From Flavobacterium psychrophilum (GTDB lineage Bacteria > Bacteroidota > Bacteroidia > Flavobacteriales > Flavobacteriaceae): a stretch of 13,218 nt of DNA. A model generated the notes under the pieces. The model saw only the letters and a list, made by a program, of their open reading frames with translations, did not search any database and had not been told where the DNA came from. Of this stretch, positions 5,876 to 13,216 are shown piece after piece. Numbering within the stretch: position 1 is the first letter of the stretch; every line of letters starts with the position of its first letter. The translations under genes and the position numbers were made by a program. The stretch lies in NCBI GenBank assembly GCA_945878515.1, contig CAMCTL010000095.1:1-13218 (forward strand), written 5' to 3'.

Positions 5876-6064
5876 ATAAATGTAAGTCGTAGAGGTATAA
5901 ATATAAATCGGATTACAATAAATATAAGTCAGACAGTATTAAATATAAATTGGATTGATATAAATTTAAATAGGACAAACATAAATATAAATGCGAAACA
6001 CATTTATATAACCGCGGAGCGGATATAAATAATTGCGATAGCAATAAATATAAATCAGCTAGGT
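5876..6064. repeat. Nine 21-bp tandem units, constant half plus variable half
   Basis: Units start at 5876, 5897, 5918, 5939, 5960, 5981, 6002, 6023 and 6044 with no slippage. The first twelve bases are near ATAAATATAAAT (units 2, 6 and 9 exact). The last nine vary freely, for example CGGATTACA, CAGACAGTA, AGGACAAAC and GCGAAACAC. Units 7 and 8 are the most diverged, and a degenerate tenth unit may precede at 5855. A 21-bp period is two turns of B-DNA. There is no gene here; the block lies between the right direct repeat and the end of the BamA-like gene. Confidence 0.85.
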
Positions 6065-6140
6065 AGTTTTATATTTCTGTTTGTAAAATACAATGTTTAT
6101 CTATTTCCAAAATCTGTATAAATATTACCTAATTGATTTG

Positions 6141-7547
6141 TTAAAAAGCTTGGCCGATGCCAATGTAGAATAGTTTATCTTCTTTTGATATGCCGTAATC
6201 AAATGATAGAATTGTTGATTGATTCCAAGCAATTCTTGCTCCTAAACCATAAGAGTAGCGAATGTTTTTAAAGTTTAGATTTTGCCATACATCTCTAACC
6301 GTTCCAGCATCAAAAAATGGTGCGACTCCGAATGCAAATCTTTGTTTTCCTAATTTTGCTTCTGCTATTCTATATCTTAATTCAATATTTGTGAACCACA
6401 TAGAACGTGCTAAAAACCGATTTGCTCGATAACCTCGCAATGATTGCTTTCCACCAAGTGCATTGATACTACCTTCTGGACTCCATTGGTCTTGAAATTC
6501 AAAAAAGGGTGCATTCGAGCCAAAAATGTTACCAACTCCAAATCTTCCAGCGATAACAGTTCTTTTTCCAAAAGGTAACTTTTGATATGCTCTAGCTTGA
6601 ATAAAAAGTTTATTGAAGTTAAATTGTGAGCCAATGTATTTGCTAGAATATTCGTTTGCTATTTCAAAATAGTAACCTTTGGTTGGGTCGGGTTCAAAAT
6701 CTCTCGTATCATAAATTAAAGCGGTTTGTAAAATTGAAATCCATCCACCATTTAAGCCAGATATTAAGCCTTGATTAAAATCTCTTCGTAAAAGTGATAA
6801 TCCATTTGGTGCTGTTGTCTCTTCGCCAGTTGTTGGATTAATGGCCTCGGCTGATTCTCCTTCAAAAGTTTTATAACTTAAATTTTGAATTTCATAACCG
6901 CCCATTACTCGCCATTTTCCGTTTCCTATTGCGTAATCTCCTTTTAGATTAAGCATATATTCTGTTTCTCTAAATCGGTTTGACAAGGCATCTGTTACAA
7001 AACTTGCTTCTCCAATTCCACCTGGTCTAAGCGTTTTTCTTGCTTTGTCAAATGCTTCATATGTTGAAAAAGTAATGTTTTCATTGGATGGCAATCGTAG
7101 ATTGCCCAACGTTGATTCTGTTGAGCCAAAATATAAATTTGCTGGATTTTGTTGCGCTTTAAAATCAATTTTAAATCTCCAACGTGTTCCTTTATAATAT
7201 GGTAAATCTAAAGACAAAATTAATTCTCTTGCGTTTGAAGTGTAATATGCAGCATTAGCTTTTAGTTTTGCTAAGTAAGGTGTGTAAGCAAAAAGTGGAT
7301 TTGTTCTTTCGCCGTTCCAATAAACATTGCTTCTAAGACCAAAACCAAAACCTGTAACAGGATCTGATGAAAAGTCAGGCAAGCCCGTTATGAAAGTTCC
7401 TTCTCGTTTTTTTGCAAGGTCATCATCTGACATTCGTTTTGATTTTACAAATGAAAGTGTATCGTTTACTTGTGCGTTAATTGAGTATGTTGAAATAGTT
7501 AAAACAAAGCAAAAGAAAATCTTTTTAATTAATTTAAGATGCGACAT
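6141..7547 (-). CDS. BamA/TamA-like outer-membrane beta-barrel protein
   Basis: The protein has 468 residues. A signal peptide covers about 1-25 (basic start, hydrophobic core, cleavage near SINA-Q). The rest is rich in alternating beta strands and aromatic girdles. LRGYRANRF at about 370-378 matches the conserved lid-loop RG(F/Y) motif of Omp85-superfamily barrels, and the last residue is Phe, as in outer-membrane proteins. No POTRA domains fit between the signal peptide and the barrel, so this is a short barrel-only member and not the essential BamA. Substrate and partners are unknown. The AraC-type gene lies 92 bases upstream on the same strand and may control it. Confidence 0.85.
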   Translation of the reverse strand: MSHLKLIKKIFFCFVLTISTYSINAQVNDTLSFVKSKRMSDDDLAKKREGTFITGLPDFSSDPVTGFGFGLRSNVYWNGERTNPLFAYTPYLAKLKANAAYYTSNARELILSLDLPYYKGTRWRFKIDFKAQQNPANLYFGSTESTLGNLRLPSNENITFSTYEAFDKARKTLRPGGIGEASFVTDALSNRFRETEYMLNLKGDYAIGNGKWRVMGGYEIQNLSYKTFEGESAEAINPTTGEETTAPNGLSLLRRDFNQGLISGLNGGWISILQTALIYDTRDFEPDPTKGYYFEIANEYSSKYIGSQFNFNKLFIQARAYQKLPFGKRTVIAGRFGVGNIFGSNAPFFEFQDQWSPEGSINALGGKQSLRGYRANRFLARSMWFTNIELRYRIAEAKLGKQRFAFGVAPFFDAGTVRDVWQNLNFKNIRYSYGLGARIAWNQSTILSFDYGISKEDKLFYIGIGQAF

Positions 7548-7639
7548 AATTTTGGGTTCTTTTAATTATTTCGCAAATATCGTAAGTGATTGTGCTTTTA
7601 TAAAAATGAAATAAGTGCAAAATGATTGATTTGTACCAA

Positions 7640-8674
7640 TTACTTTTTTAACAAAAGATTTTTCTTGAATTGTGTTGGCGTTAAGCCTTTGAATTTCTTG
7701 AATGTAGCATTAAAAGAAGATTTAGAGTTAAAACCTACATCTGTAGCGATTCCTAAAAGTGTAAGATTATTGTTTTGGTCGTTTTTTAGACGGTTTACAA
7801 ATTCTTCCACTCTATATTCATTTATGAAATCTTGAAAATTGGTATTCATATGTTCGTTTAAAACTTCAGAAATGTATTGACGCGGAATATTTAATTTATC
7901 TGAAACATCTTGTATGGATAATTTTCCATCAAGGTATATTTTATCAATTTGCATTGCATTGATTAAAGCAGTTTTATATTTACTAATTGTTTCATCGTTT
8001 AGATTTGAGTTTTTGTATTTACCGATTTCTACTCTAGGTAAAATTTCTTTATTACCATTAAACAACTTAAAAGCTATAAAATAGAATAAAAACGCAACAA
8101 CTAATAAAAGGTATGAATTGAAATTTTGGTCGGATAAAAACGGTAACTCTGATAATCCAACAATTTTAAGAATATCATTAATGAGTGAAAAAACGAATAA
8201 AATAATGATTGGAATAATAAAATATATAATCCAATTTTTTCTTTTACTTGAAATTATGGAAAATAAAATTAGTGATAAGTAGATAATAAAAGTTAACTCG
8301 CAGAATACTTCTAAAACTTCGATGACTATATTATTTTGAATTAATTTTATTTCAATTATTTCAAGAATTAGATAAATGATATTTGGTATGAAAAAACAGT
8401 AATCTGATTTTATAAACTTTTCTTTATTGCTTTTAAAATATCTAAAAAACAAAAATAAAAATGTTATAAAAAGTGTGTTATCGAAAAGAAACCAATCGGT
8501 GTTATTAACAAATAAATTATTCTTGTCATCTCCAATAATATATAGAACGATGGAAAATAAACTGCCGAATAATAACCAAAAAGTTGTATTCTTATAACTA
8601 TTGCGATTGTTATATAAAACAAAAAGGACGAAAAGTCCTTGAAGTAATGCAATAATTTGAATTGTTTTAAGCAT
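7640..8674 (-). CDS. Membrane-bound AraC-family regulator (7TM + HTH)
   Basis: The protein has 344 residues. About seven hydrophobic segments are visible (4-21, 30-48, 62-79, 92-109, 120-141, 148-166, 186-204). They are followed by a linker and a C-terminal AraC DNA-binding domain at about 240-340. That domain has two helix-turn-helix units: LSIQDVSDKLNIPRQYISEV, and LLGIATDVGFNSKSSFNATF ahead of KKFKGLTPTQFKK. Such proteins sense an extracellular or membrane signal and regulate nearby genes. The barrel gene just downstream is the natural target. The membrane part is extremely AT-rich. Between its start and 8806 I see no further gene. Confidence 0.88.
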   Translation of the reverse strand: MLKTIQIIALLQGLFVLFVLYNNRNSYKNTTFWLLFGSLFSIVLYIIGDDKNNLFVNNTDWFLFDNTLFITFLFLFFRYFKSNKEKFIKSDYCFFIPNIIYLILEIIEIKLIQNNIVIEVLEVFCELTFIIYLSLILFSIISSKRKNWIIYFIIPIIILFVFSLINDILKIVGLSELPFLSDQNFNSYLLLVVAFLFYFIAFKLFNGNKEILPRVEIGKYKNSNLNDETISKYKTALINAMQIDKIYLDGKLSIQDVSDKLNIPRQYISEVLNEHMNTNFQDFINEYRVEEFVNRLKNDQNNNLTLLGIATDVGFNSKSSFNATFKKFKGLTPTQFKKNLLLKK

Positions 8675-8806
8675 AATTAAAATTTGCTGTTCGCAAGATA
8701 CAAAATTTGAAAAGTATTTAATATTGAGAAATATCTTTACATTATTTTAGGTAATGTTATCTTTTTATTGAGTTTTTTATGCGTTTAGTGTAGCTCGAGG
8801 GTTTCT

Positions 8807-8936
8807 GCCAACGTTTTGCAGATTGGCGATGGGCGGGCTTTTCACCACTAAACTTTATTCGGAGAACTGAACTTTCGGCTACCACAAAACTGTCAAGCGG
8901 AGACGAAACCCCGCCTATTGCCAATGTGCTGTTAGC
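8807..8936. repeat. attC-like element with long stem, before the Mrr-like gene
   Basis: A GCCAACG box (8807-8813) with TTTTGCAG is followed by a 16-base arm (8822-8837) that pairs with 8910-8925 at 14 of 16 positions; the other two are G-T pairs. The loop is about 72 bases. The closing CTGTTAGC (8929-8936) lies 29 bases from the stop codon of the Mrr-like gene. The general plan matches the elements at 10166 and 10856, but the loop sequence differs. Confidence 0.75.
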
Positions 8937-8965
8937 TGCTGCTGTTTTTCCTGTCGAGATGGTTC

Positions 8966-9643
8966 TCATTTGATATATTTTAGTCCAGTTGGTTTGTCAG
9001 TCAGTTTGAAAAATGGAACTTGTGATAGAATTAAAATTACTCCTGACGATGCACGTCCAACGTAATTTTGGTTGATGTAGTCACGAGTAATTGAGCCGTC
9101 TGCCAAAAGTTTGTTGATTGCTTGTTTAAATATTTCAACTTTAATTTTCCCTTTGTTTCCGTTTGAAGTTAGTCGTTCAACTTCGCTCCAATTTACTTTT
9201 ACAATTTCATTTGTTTCTCCGTTGTCCCTTGTTAATGTTTTGCCTTGCAATGGTATAATGTATTTTTCCCAAATGCTATCAAATGTTTTGTCGCTTGGTA
9301 ATGATTTTTTAGATGTCAACGGAACAGAACTGTCAATATTTAATATTTCAATTTTTAGCTTGTTGGCAACTTCCAATGCGTCTGCAAGTAATATTCCGTC
9401 TGTCGCAATAATTGCTTTTGTGCAGTCAAAATAGTCTTTTGCTCCGTGCAGTTCCATAACCATTTGTCGGTTTATTTTTCTTGTCCCACTGCCATACATT
9501 TTTGCTTGAACTGCAATTTTTTCTTTGCCTTTAGTTGCAAACACATCAACACCATAGTCGCCAACATATGAATTTGTTTTGGCTTCATAACCTTTGTTGC
9601 GGAAGTGTTCGCAAACTAACTCTTCAAATTGTCTTGGTGTCAT
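8966..9643 (-). CDS. Mrr-like restriction endonuclease-fold protein
   Basis: I chose the start at 9643 (MTPRQFEELV), not the upstream ATG at 9673, because its ATG shares a base with the stop codon of the GIY-YIG gene (TAATG), a coupling arrangement. The protein then has 225 residues. Residues 1-105 form a PD-(D/E)xK Mrr_cat-type domain: Glu7 in FEELV, Asp33 in GVDVFA and Gln46-Ala-Lys48 in VQAK. Residues 110-225 are an unassigned helical or winged-helix-like part. Related nucleases cut modified or foreign DNA. The paired GIY-YIG gene suggests a two-nuclease restriction or defence unit. Confidence 0.8.
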   Translation of the reverse strand: MTPRQFEELVCEHFRNKGYEAKTNSYVGDYGVDVFATKGKEKIAVQAKMYGSGTRKINRQMVMELHGAKDYFDCTKAIIATDGILLADALEVANKLKIEILNIDSSVPLTSKKSLPSDKTFDSIWEKYIIPLQGKTLTRDNGETNEIVKVNWSEVERLTSNGNKGKIKVEIFKQAINKLLADGSITRDYINQNYVGRASSGVILILSQVPFFKLTDKPTGLKYIK

Positions 9644-10119
9644 TAGTTGGCAAGATTTGCAAACGGTCGGCAACCGTATGTTTTTACAAATTGTTGAATT
9701 AGGTCGGCTTCAAATTCTCTTGGGTCTGTTGTCAATGATTTCCAGCAAACAACAAGGTCTTTTGAGTATTTTATTTGCCAAATTAGTCTACCACCATAAT
9801 GTCCAATGTTTTTACCTTGTCCGAAACTGAAATACTGTCGAAGCCTTGACCTTAATGAAGTTGCTTTGCCGATGTAAACAACGTTAGTGTTGTCAACCCA
9901 ATTAGATTTTAGGTCTGCTAAAGAAATATTTGGGTCTTTACCTTTGAAATGTCCGCCTGAACCAACCGTTAAAAATTCTCCCGGCTTGTTGTCAACGTTT
10001 AGCACAAGGTAAACTCCATTGTTGTCGGGAAGCATTGAACTGTCGAGGAACAATTCACTCATTTTCTTGAAGCCTATAAAACCAGCTTTTTTTATTTCGT
10101 CAATGTCGTTAAAGGTCAT
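9643..10119 (-). CDS. GIY-YIG nuclease family protein
   Basis: The protein has 158 residues. The family signature is complete: GVY at 35-37, VYIG at 81-84, arginines in RSRLRQY (90-96), glutamates in REFEADL (134-140) and Asn155 in PFANL. The domain fills nearly the whole protein, with about 30 extra N-terminal residues and no obvious DNA-specificity domain. The TAATG overlap with the Mrr-like gene makes a two-gene operon within one cassette. GIY-YIG proteins act as restriction enzymes, homing enzymes or repair nucleases; the context favours a defence role. Confidence 0.82.
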   Translation of the reverse strand: MTFNDIDEIKKAGFIGFKKMSELFLDSSMLPDNNGVYLVLNVDNKPGEFLTVGSGGHFKGKDPNISLADLKSNWVDNTNVVYIGKATSLRSRLRQYFSFGQGKNIGHYGGRLIWQIKYSKDLVVCWKSLTTDPREFEADLIQQFVKTYGCRPFANLAN

Positions 10120-10165
10120 ATTTTATTTCTGTTAAGTGTCCGTTGTGTCGTCAGCTACAGTTGCA

Positions 10166-10288
10166 GCTAACGTCTCGTGGCTTTGAGATGGCTGGGGTTT
10201 CGTAACTTTTCAATTTTCTGTTTTGCAGAATTATGATGCGAAACGGCAATTCCACTAAATCCCTGCTATATCAAAAACGCTGTTGGTG
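10166..10288. repeat. attC-like element after the HP160 gene
   Basis: It has a GCTAACG box (10166-10172), an imperfect stem (GATGGCTGGGGTTT against AAATCCCTGCTATATC), an inner block ATGCGAAACGGCAATTCCAC shared with the next element, and a closing CTGTTGGT (about 10280-10287). The stop codon of the 160-residue gene lies 54 bases further on, the largest such gap in the array. Confidence 0.7.
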
Positions 10289-10341
10289 GTTCGGCTTTAT
10301 TTTCGGTTTCGTGTTTCCACCGCATTAAGTGAAACACATTT

Positions 10342-10824
10342 TTAAATTCCAATATCTATGATACCTCTTTCAATTAATATCCCAATAATTACAATGGTTA
10401 AAGGAACCAATATTTGCCACCAACATTTTACAATAAATGAAATGATTGGATTTTGCTTAATATCTTTTGGTGTTGGTTGGATTGTCTGTTTGATTTCTGT
10501 TTTTAAAACTCTTAATTCATCAGATTGATTAAACTGCCCAATTGTAGAATTATTAAAACTATTCATTATGATTTTAGCTTTTTCAGCTTCCAATTCTTCA
10601 AACGACGAAAATATAATTCCATTTTCTGTTAGTCGGTACGTTTCTTTTGTCGCATATTTAACTAATTTTAGTTTATATATTAAAAATTCTGCGATAGTTT
10701 TAGATTCACTTTTGTTGTTAACGATTTTGTCAAAATCTTTTTTGTACAAAGTGTACGTATCACTTTTTTTAAATTCAGAAAGTAATTCTAATATTGTCCG
10801 TTTTCGCAATTCTGTTAATTCCAT
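10342..10824 (-). CDS. Unknown protein: predicted winged helix plus C-terminal membrane helix
   Basis: I place the start at Met MELTELRKR (10822-10824). The only longer option uses a GTG inside the neighbouring repeat element. The protein has 160 residues. Residues 1-75 look like a small winged-helix fold (helices, then YRLTENGIIF, typical of a wing). Residues 77-125 are a charged linker with IGQFNQSDELRVLKTEIKQT. A membrane helix follows at about 127-152. The mix of a nucleic-acid-binding-like head and a membrane tail is seen in several defence-associated proteins, but I cannot name the family. It stands alone between two attC-like elements, so it must work alone or with products encoded elsewhere. 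Confidence 0.6.
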   Translation of the reverse strand: MELTELRKRTILELLSEFKKSDTYTLYKKDFDKIVNNKSESKTIAEFLIYKLKLVKYATKETYRLTENGIIFSSFEELEAEKAKIIMNSFNNSTIGQFNQSDELRVLKTEIKQTIQPTPKDIKQNPIISFIVKCWWQILVPLTIVIIGILIERGIIDIGI

Positions 10825-10855
10825 ATTTTCGGTATTTCGGTTCTCGAAGCTGACC

Positions 10856-10982
10856 ACCAACGTTTTGCAGCTACACGAGGTGCAAGGCTTCGTGACTGCA
10901 TATTTTCTAATTAAGTAAAAAGTTCAATGCGAAACGGCAATTCCACTAAATCCTTGCATCTTGTGTAACTGCTGTTGCCAGC
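10856..10982. repeat. attC-like element after the restriction gene
   Basis: It has an ACCAACG box with TTTTGCAG (10856-10870), then a stem TACACGAGGTGCAAGGCTT paired with AATCCTTGCATCTTGTGTA at 16 of 19 positions. The inner block ATGCGAAACGGCAATTCCAC is shared with the element at 10166. It closes with CTGTTGCCAGC (10972-10982), only five bases before the stop codon of the restriction enzyme gene. Confidence 0.78.
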
Positions 10983-10987
10983 TGTGC

Positions 10988-11773
10988 TTATTGGTTGTTA
11001 TGTAAATCCTCAAAGAATTTCAATTTTTTCTTATACGTTTCGTCCATATTTTCGTCAAAATATACAACTTTAATTCTTTTGGTATTTCTGTCTAAAAGCT
11101 CAAAATCAGGAATGTTTGTAAATCTAAATCTAGTTTTGTCAATTAGTTTACCTGCTTGTAAAACTCTTGTCGTATAATGTGGCTCAAGTTCTCCATTTGG
11201 CATACAAACAATGCTCATAACTAAAGTATCCAAAGTGTCTTTGTCATATAATATTGTTACAAAATATGTTAAACAAACTTTTTCATTTTCTTTTCCTTTG
11301 TTGTAAATCGTTGGCAAAGCAGGAATATATTCTCTTGTTTCTTCTTTTATACCACCTTCATTTACAATCATATATCCTTTGTAACTATTTTGGTTAGTTC
11401 CAACAAAGATGTTTTTTGTATAATCTCCAATATTAGTTTTACCTGTCAAAGACGCACCAACAGTTTTTAAATCAATATGTATGAATGCATCTTGAACTTC
11501 AAAAAACAAATCTGCACCGACTGGACAAGAATTGGGCTGTCCAATTCCTTTTCCGTTAAGTAATGAGTAAACAATTCTTTCAGCACCAACAGCAAAATCT
11601 GAAATTCCAGATTTATATAAACCAAGCCAATCGTTTGCTATTTTCTCTTTTGTTTTGAAACCGAACAATAATTCATCTTCTGCAAATTTTAGAAAATGAA
11701 AATACTTATTTAAGTACTTTCTCTCTAACTGTTCTATTTTCTCTAACTTGTTTTGGCTGTTCTGTTTGCTCAT
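10988..11773 (-). CDS. Type II restriction endonuclease, NgoBV/NlaIV-like
   Basis: The protein has 261 residues. The likely PD-(D/E)xK site is VGADLFFE (Asp88, Glu92) followed by HIDLK (Asp101, Lys103). GQPNSCPVGADLFFE and HIDLKT recall enzymes of the NgoBV/NlaIV group, which cut GGNNCC; that target is a guess from resemblance. The ATG at 11773 lies inside the methyltransferase gene, giving a 68-base overlap. Translation of the nuclease is probably coupled to, and later than, that of the protecting enzyme. The next in-frame Met is far inside the protein, so this start is firm. Confidence 0.75.
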   Translation of the reverse strand: MSKQNSQNKLEKIEQLERKYLNKYFHFLKFAEDELLFGFKTKEKIANDWLGLYKSGISDFAVGAERIVYSLLNGKGIGQPNSCPVGADLFFEVQDAFIHIDLKTVGASLTGKTNIGDYTKNIFVGTNQNSYKGYMIVNEGGIKEETREYIPALPTIYNKGKENEKVCLTYFVTILYDKDTLDTLVMSIVCMPNGELEPHYTTRVLQAGKLIDKTRFRFTNIPDFELLDRNTKRIKVVYFDENMDETYKKKLKFFEDLHNNQ

Positions 11774-12974
11774 AATATTCTAATTGCATTTTTATTACTT
11801 CTGCTATTTTTTTTCCTAATAAAACTGGAACTGCATTACCAATTTGTTTGTACATATTTCCTAAACTTCCTGTAAAAACAAAATCGTCAGGAAAAGTTTG
11901 AAATATTGCACATTCTCTGACTGACATTCTTCTTTCACGATTAGGATGAATTTCTGGACCTGTTGCGGTTATAGTATCGCTTGGTGTTTCCCAATTATTT
12001 ATTCTTAACGATTGCTCAAAAGAAATTGGTTTTAATTCCAATTCAGTTACTGCTTTATCATATTTATCATCAAAACCTAAAATCTTTTTTAATTCCCACC
12101 AATCTTTTGGATTTGGAATACTACCAGAGCCATTATCTTTTCTGAACCAATGTCCTGCTGTATGTGCATAGCCAAAGTGTTCATCAATCTTTTTAGTACT
12201 CCAACCACTTTTATTACGCCACTCTTTCAAATAATCACAAATATCAAATTGGTTTACTTTATGCTTTCTTCCCCAAAATGTGTCGTGTACATTTGTTCTT
12301 GCTACGTGATTATGAATTATTTTGCCATCAAGTTCAAAAGATTTTTCTCTTGGTCTTACGTTTAATAAATGACCAACTACATTTTTTACAGCAACATAAG
12401 GTTTTGTTGTGTTGCTAAATAAATCATTTGCTAAACCGTGTGTTTTATCGGGAAATAAATTTTCTAAACCTAATCGATTTCCAATAATTACAACTCTTTC
12501 ACGATTTTGAGGAACACCATAATCAGATGCTTTTAAAACTCGATAATCAACTGTATAACCTAAAGATTTAAAATCCTCTAATATCATTTCAAAAACTTTA
12601 CCTTTCTGCATAGAAAGTAAACCTTTTACATTTTCAGCAACAAAAAATTTAGGTTTCTTATCTGTAATCAAACGAAGTAATTCTTTATACAAGAAGTTTC
12701 TTTCGTCTTCCATACTTCGTTTAGAATTTGCAATTGAAAAGCCTTGACAAGGAAATCCACCAAGTAAAATATCAAAGTTGTTAGGTATTTGGTCACTTGG
12801 AATTTTGGTAATATCTCCATAAACTATATGGTCTCCAATATTATTTTTATAAGTTTCAACTGCTTCTTTAAAAAAGTCATTTGCCCAAATCACTTCAAAA
12901 CCTGCTTGAATAAAGCCAAGGTCTAATCCTCCACAACCAGAAAACAAACTCGCTATTTTAAATTTTTCTGCCAT
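11706..12974 (-). CDS. DNA cytosine-C5 methyltransferase (type II R-M)
   Basis: The protein has 422 residues with every key C5 motif. Motif I is SLFSGCGGLDLGF (9-21), motif IV is GGFPCQGFS (72-80, catalytic Cys76), motif VI is ENV (114-116), and motif VIII is QNRERV (156-161). The target-recognition region covers roughly 180-340. Motif IX is RRMSVRECAIFQTF and motif X is GNAVPVLLGKKIA near the end. It methylates cytosine in the recognition site and so protects host DNA from the overlapping endonuclease. Size and partner fit the NgoBV/NlaIV systems. It is the first gene of the operon and has a plausible promoter just upstream. Confidence 0.95.
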   Translation of the reverse strand: MAEKFKIASLFSGCGGLDLGFIQAGFEVIWANDFFKEAVETYKNNIGDHIVYGDITKIPSDQIPNNFDILLGGFPCQGFSIANSKRSMEDERNFLYKELLRLITDKKPKFFVAENVKGLLSMQKGKVFEMILEDFKSLGYTVDYRVLKASDYGVPQNRERVVIIGNRLGLENLFPDKTHGLANDLFSNTTKPYVAVKNVVGHLLNVRPREKSFELDGKIIHNHVARTNVHDTFWGRKHKVNQFDICDYLKEWRNKSGWSTKKIDEHFGYAHTAGHWFRKDNGSGSIPNPKDWWELKKILGFDDKYDKAVTELELKPISFEQSLRINNWETPSDTITATGPEIHPNRERRMSVRECAIFQTFPDDFVFTGSLGNMYKQIGNAVPVLLGKKIAEVIKMQLEYYEQTEQPKQVRENRTVREKVLK

Positions 12975-12999
12975 AATTATATTAAAAATTTTACAGTTG

Positions 13000-13029
13000 T
13001 AAATCTACAAAATATTTTCGATATTTCAA
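13000..13029 (-). promoter_or_regulatory. Probable promoter of the R-M operon
   Basis: On the minus strand TTG (13027-13029) is followed after 19 bases by TAGATTTA (13000-13007), one mismatch from the Bacteroidota TAnnTTTG -7 box. The distance to the methyltransferase ATG is 25 bases, leaving a short leader. Confidence 0.45.
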
Positions 13030-13071
13030 TTTTGCAGTTTCGCCCGAGCATTGCTGGCAACTAGCTTATAG

Positions 13072-13131
13072 GCGAAACAAACCTTCGTATATACACCCAA
13101 AATCGGGTAGATTGGCGAAGGTTTGTTTCGC
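13072..13131. repeat. Perfect 16-bp inverted repeat upstream of the R-M operon
   Basis: GCGAAACAAACCTTCG (13072-13087) is matched without error by its reverse complement at 13116-13131, with a 28-base loop. On the plus strand it is followed by a T-rich stretch. It lies between the end of a possible next minus-strand gene and the R-M promoter, so it may insulate or terminate. A TTTTGCAG (13030-13037) and a GGCAACTAGC just left of it recall the box sequences of the attC-like elements, so it may instead be a degenerate member of that set. Confidence 0.7.
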
Positions 13132-13162
13132 TTTATTTATTTTCAAATATAATATTTTTTCC

Positions 13163-13216
13163 TTATAAATCGTCAAACGGACTTTTTATTTGTTGAATAC
13201 TTTTTGTACTTACGTG
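13163..13216 (-). CDS. Possible C-terminal end of a further minus-strand gene
   Basis: One frame is open from the right edge to a TAA at 13163-13165 and ends IQQIKSPFDDL. The polar, acidic tail and the position before the large inverted repeat are what a gene end would look like, but 17 codons are too few to be sure. Confidence 0.3.
   Translation of the reverse strand, partial: HVSTKSIQQIKSPFDDL

Noticed and set aside
5768..6028. An 86-codon plus-strand frame over the tandem units
   Set aside because: It starts inside the hairpin of the direct repeat, has no recognisable domain, and its INI heptads are what any uninterrupted ATAAATATAAAT repeat with a 21-bp period would encode.
5876..6064. 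CRISPR array
   Set aside because: The constant part is only about 12 bases and drifts, the variable part is nine bases, and there are no cas genes.
9644..9673. Ten extra N-terminal residues (MPTVCKSCQL) on the Mrr-like protein
   Set aside because: The Met at 9643 shares a base with the upstream stop codon as TAATG and begins the conserved TPRQFEELV block; the longer form would overlap the GIY-YIG gene by about 30 bases.
10825..10860. GTG start 12 codons upstream of the HP160 gene
   Set aside because: The GTG lies inside the repeat element's CACCAAC box and the added residues look like translated non-coding sequence.
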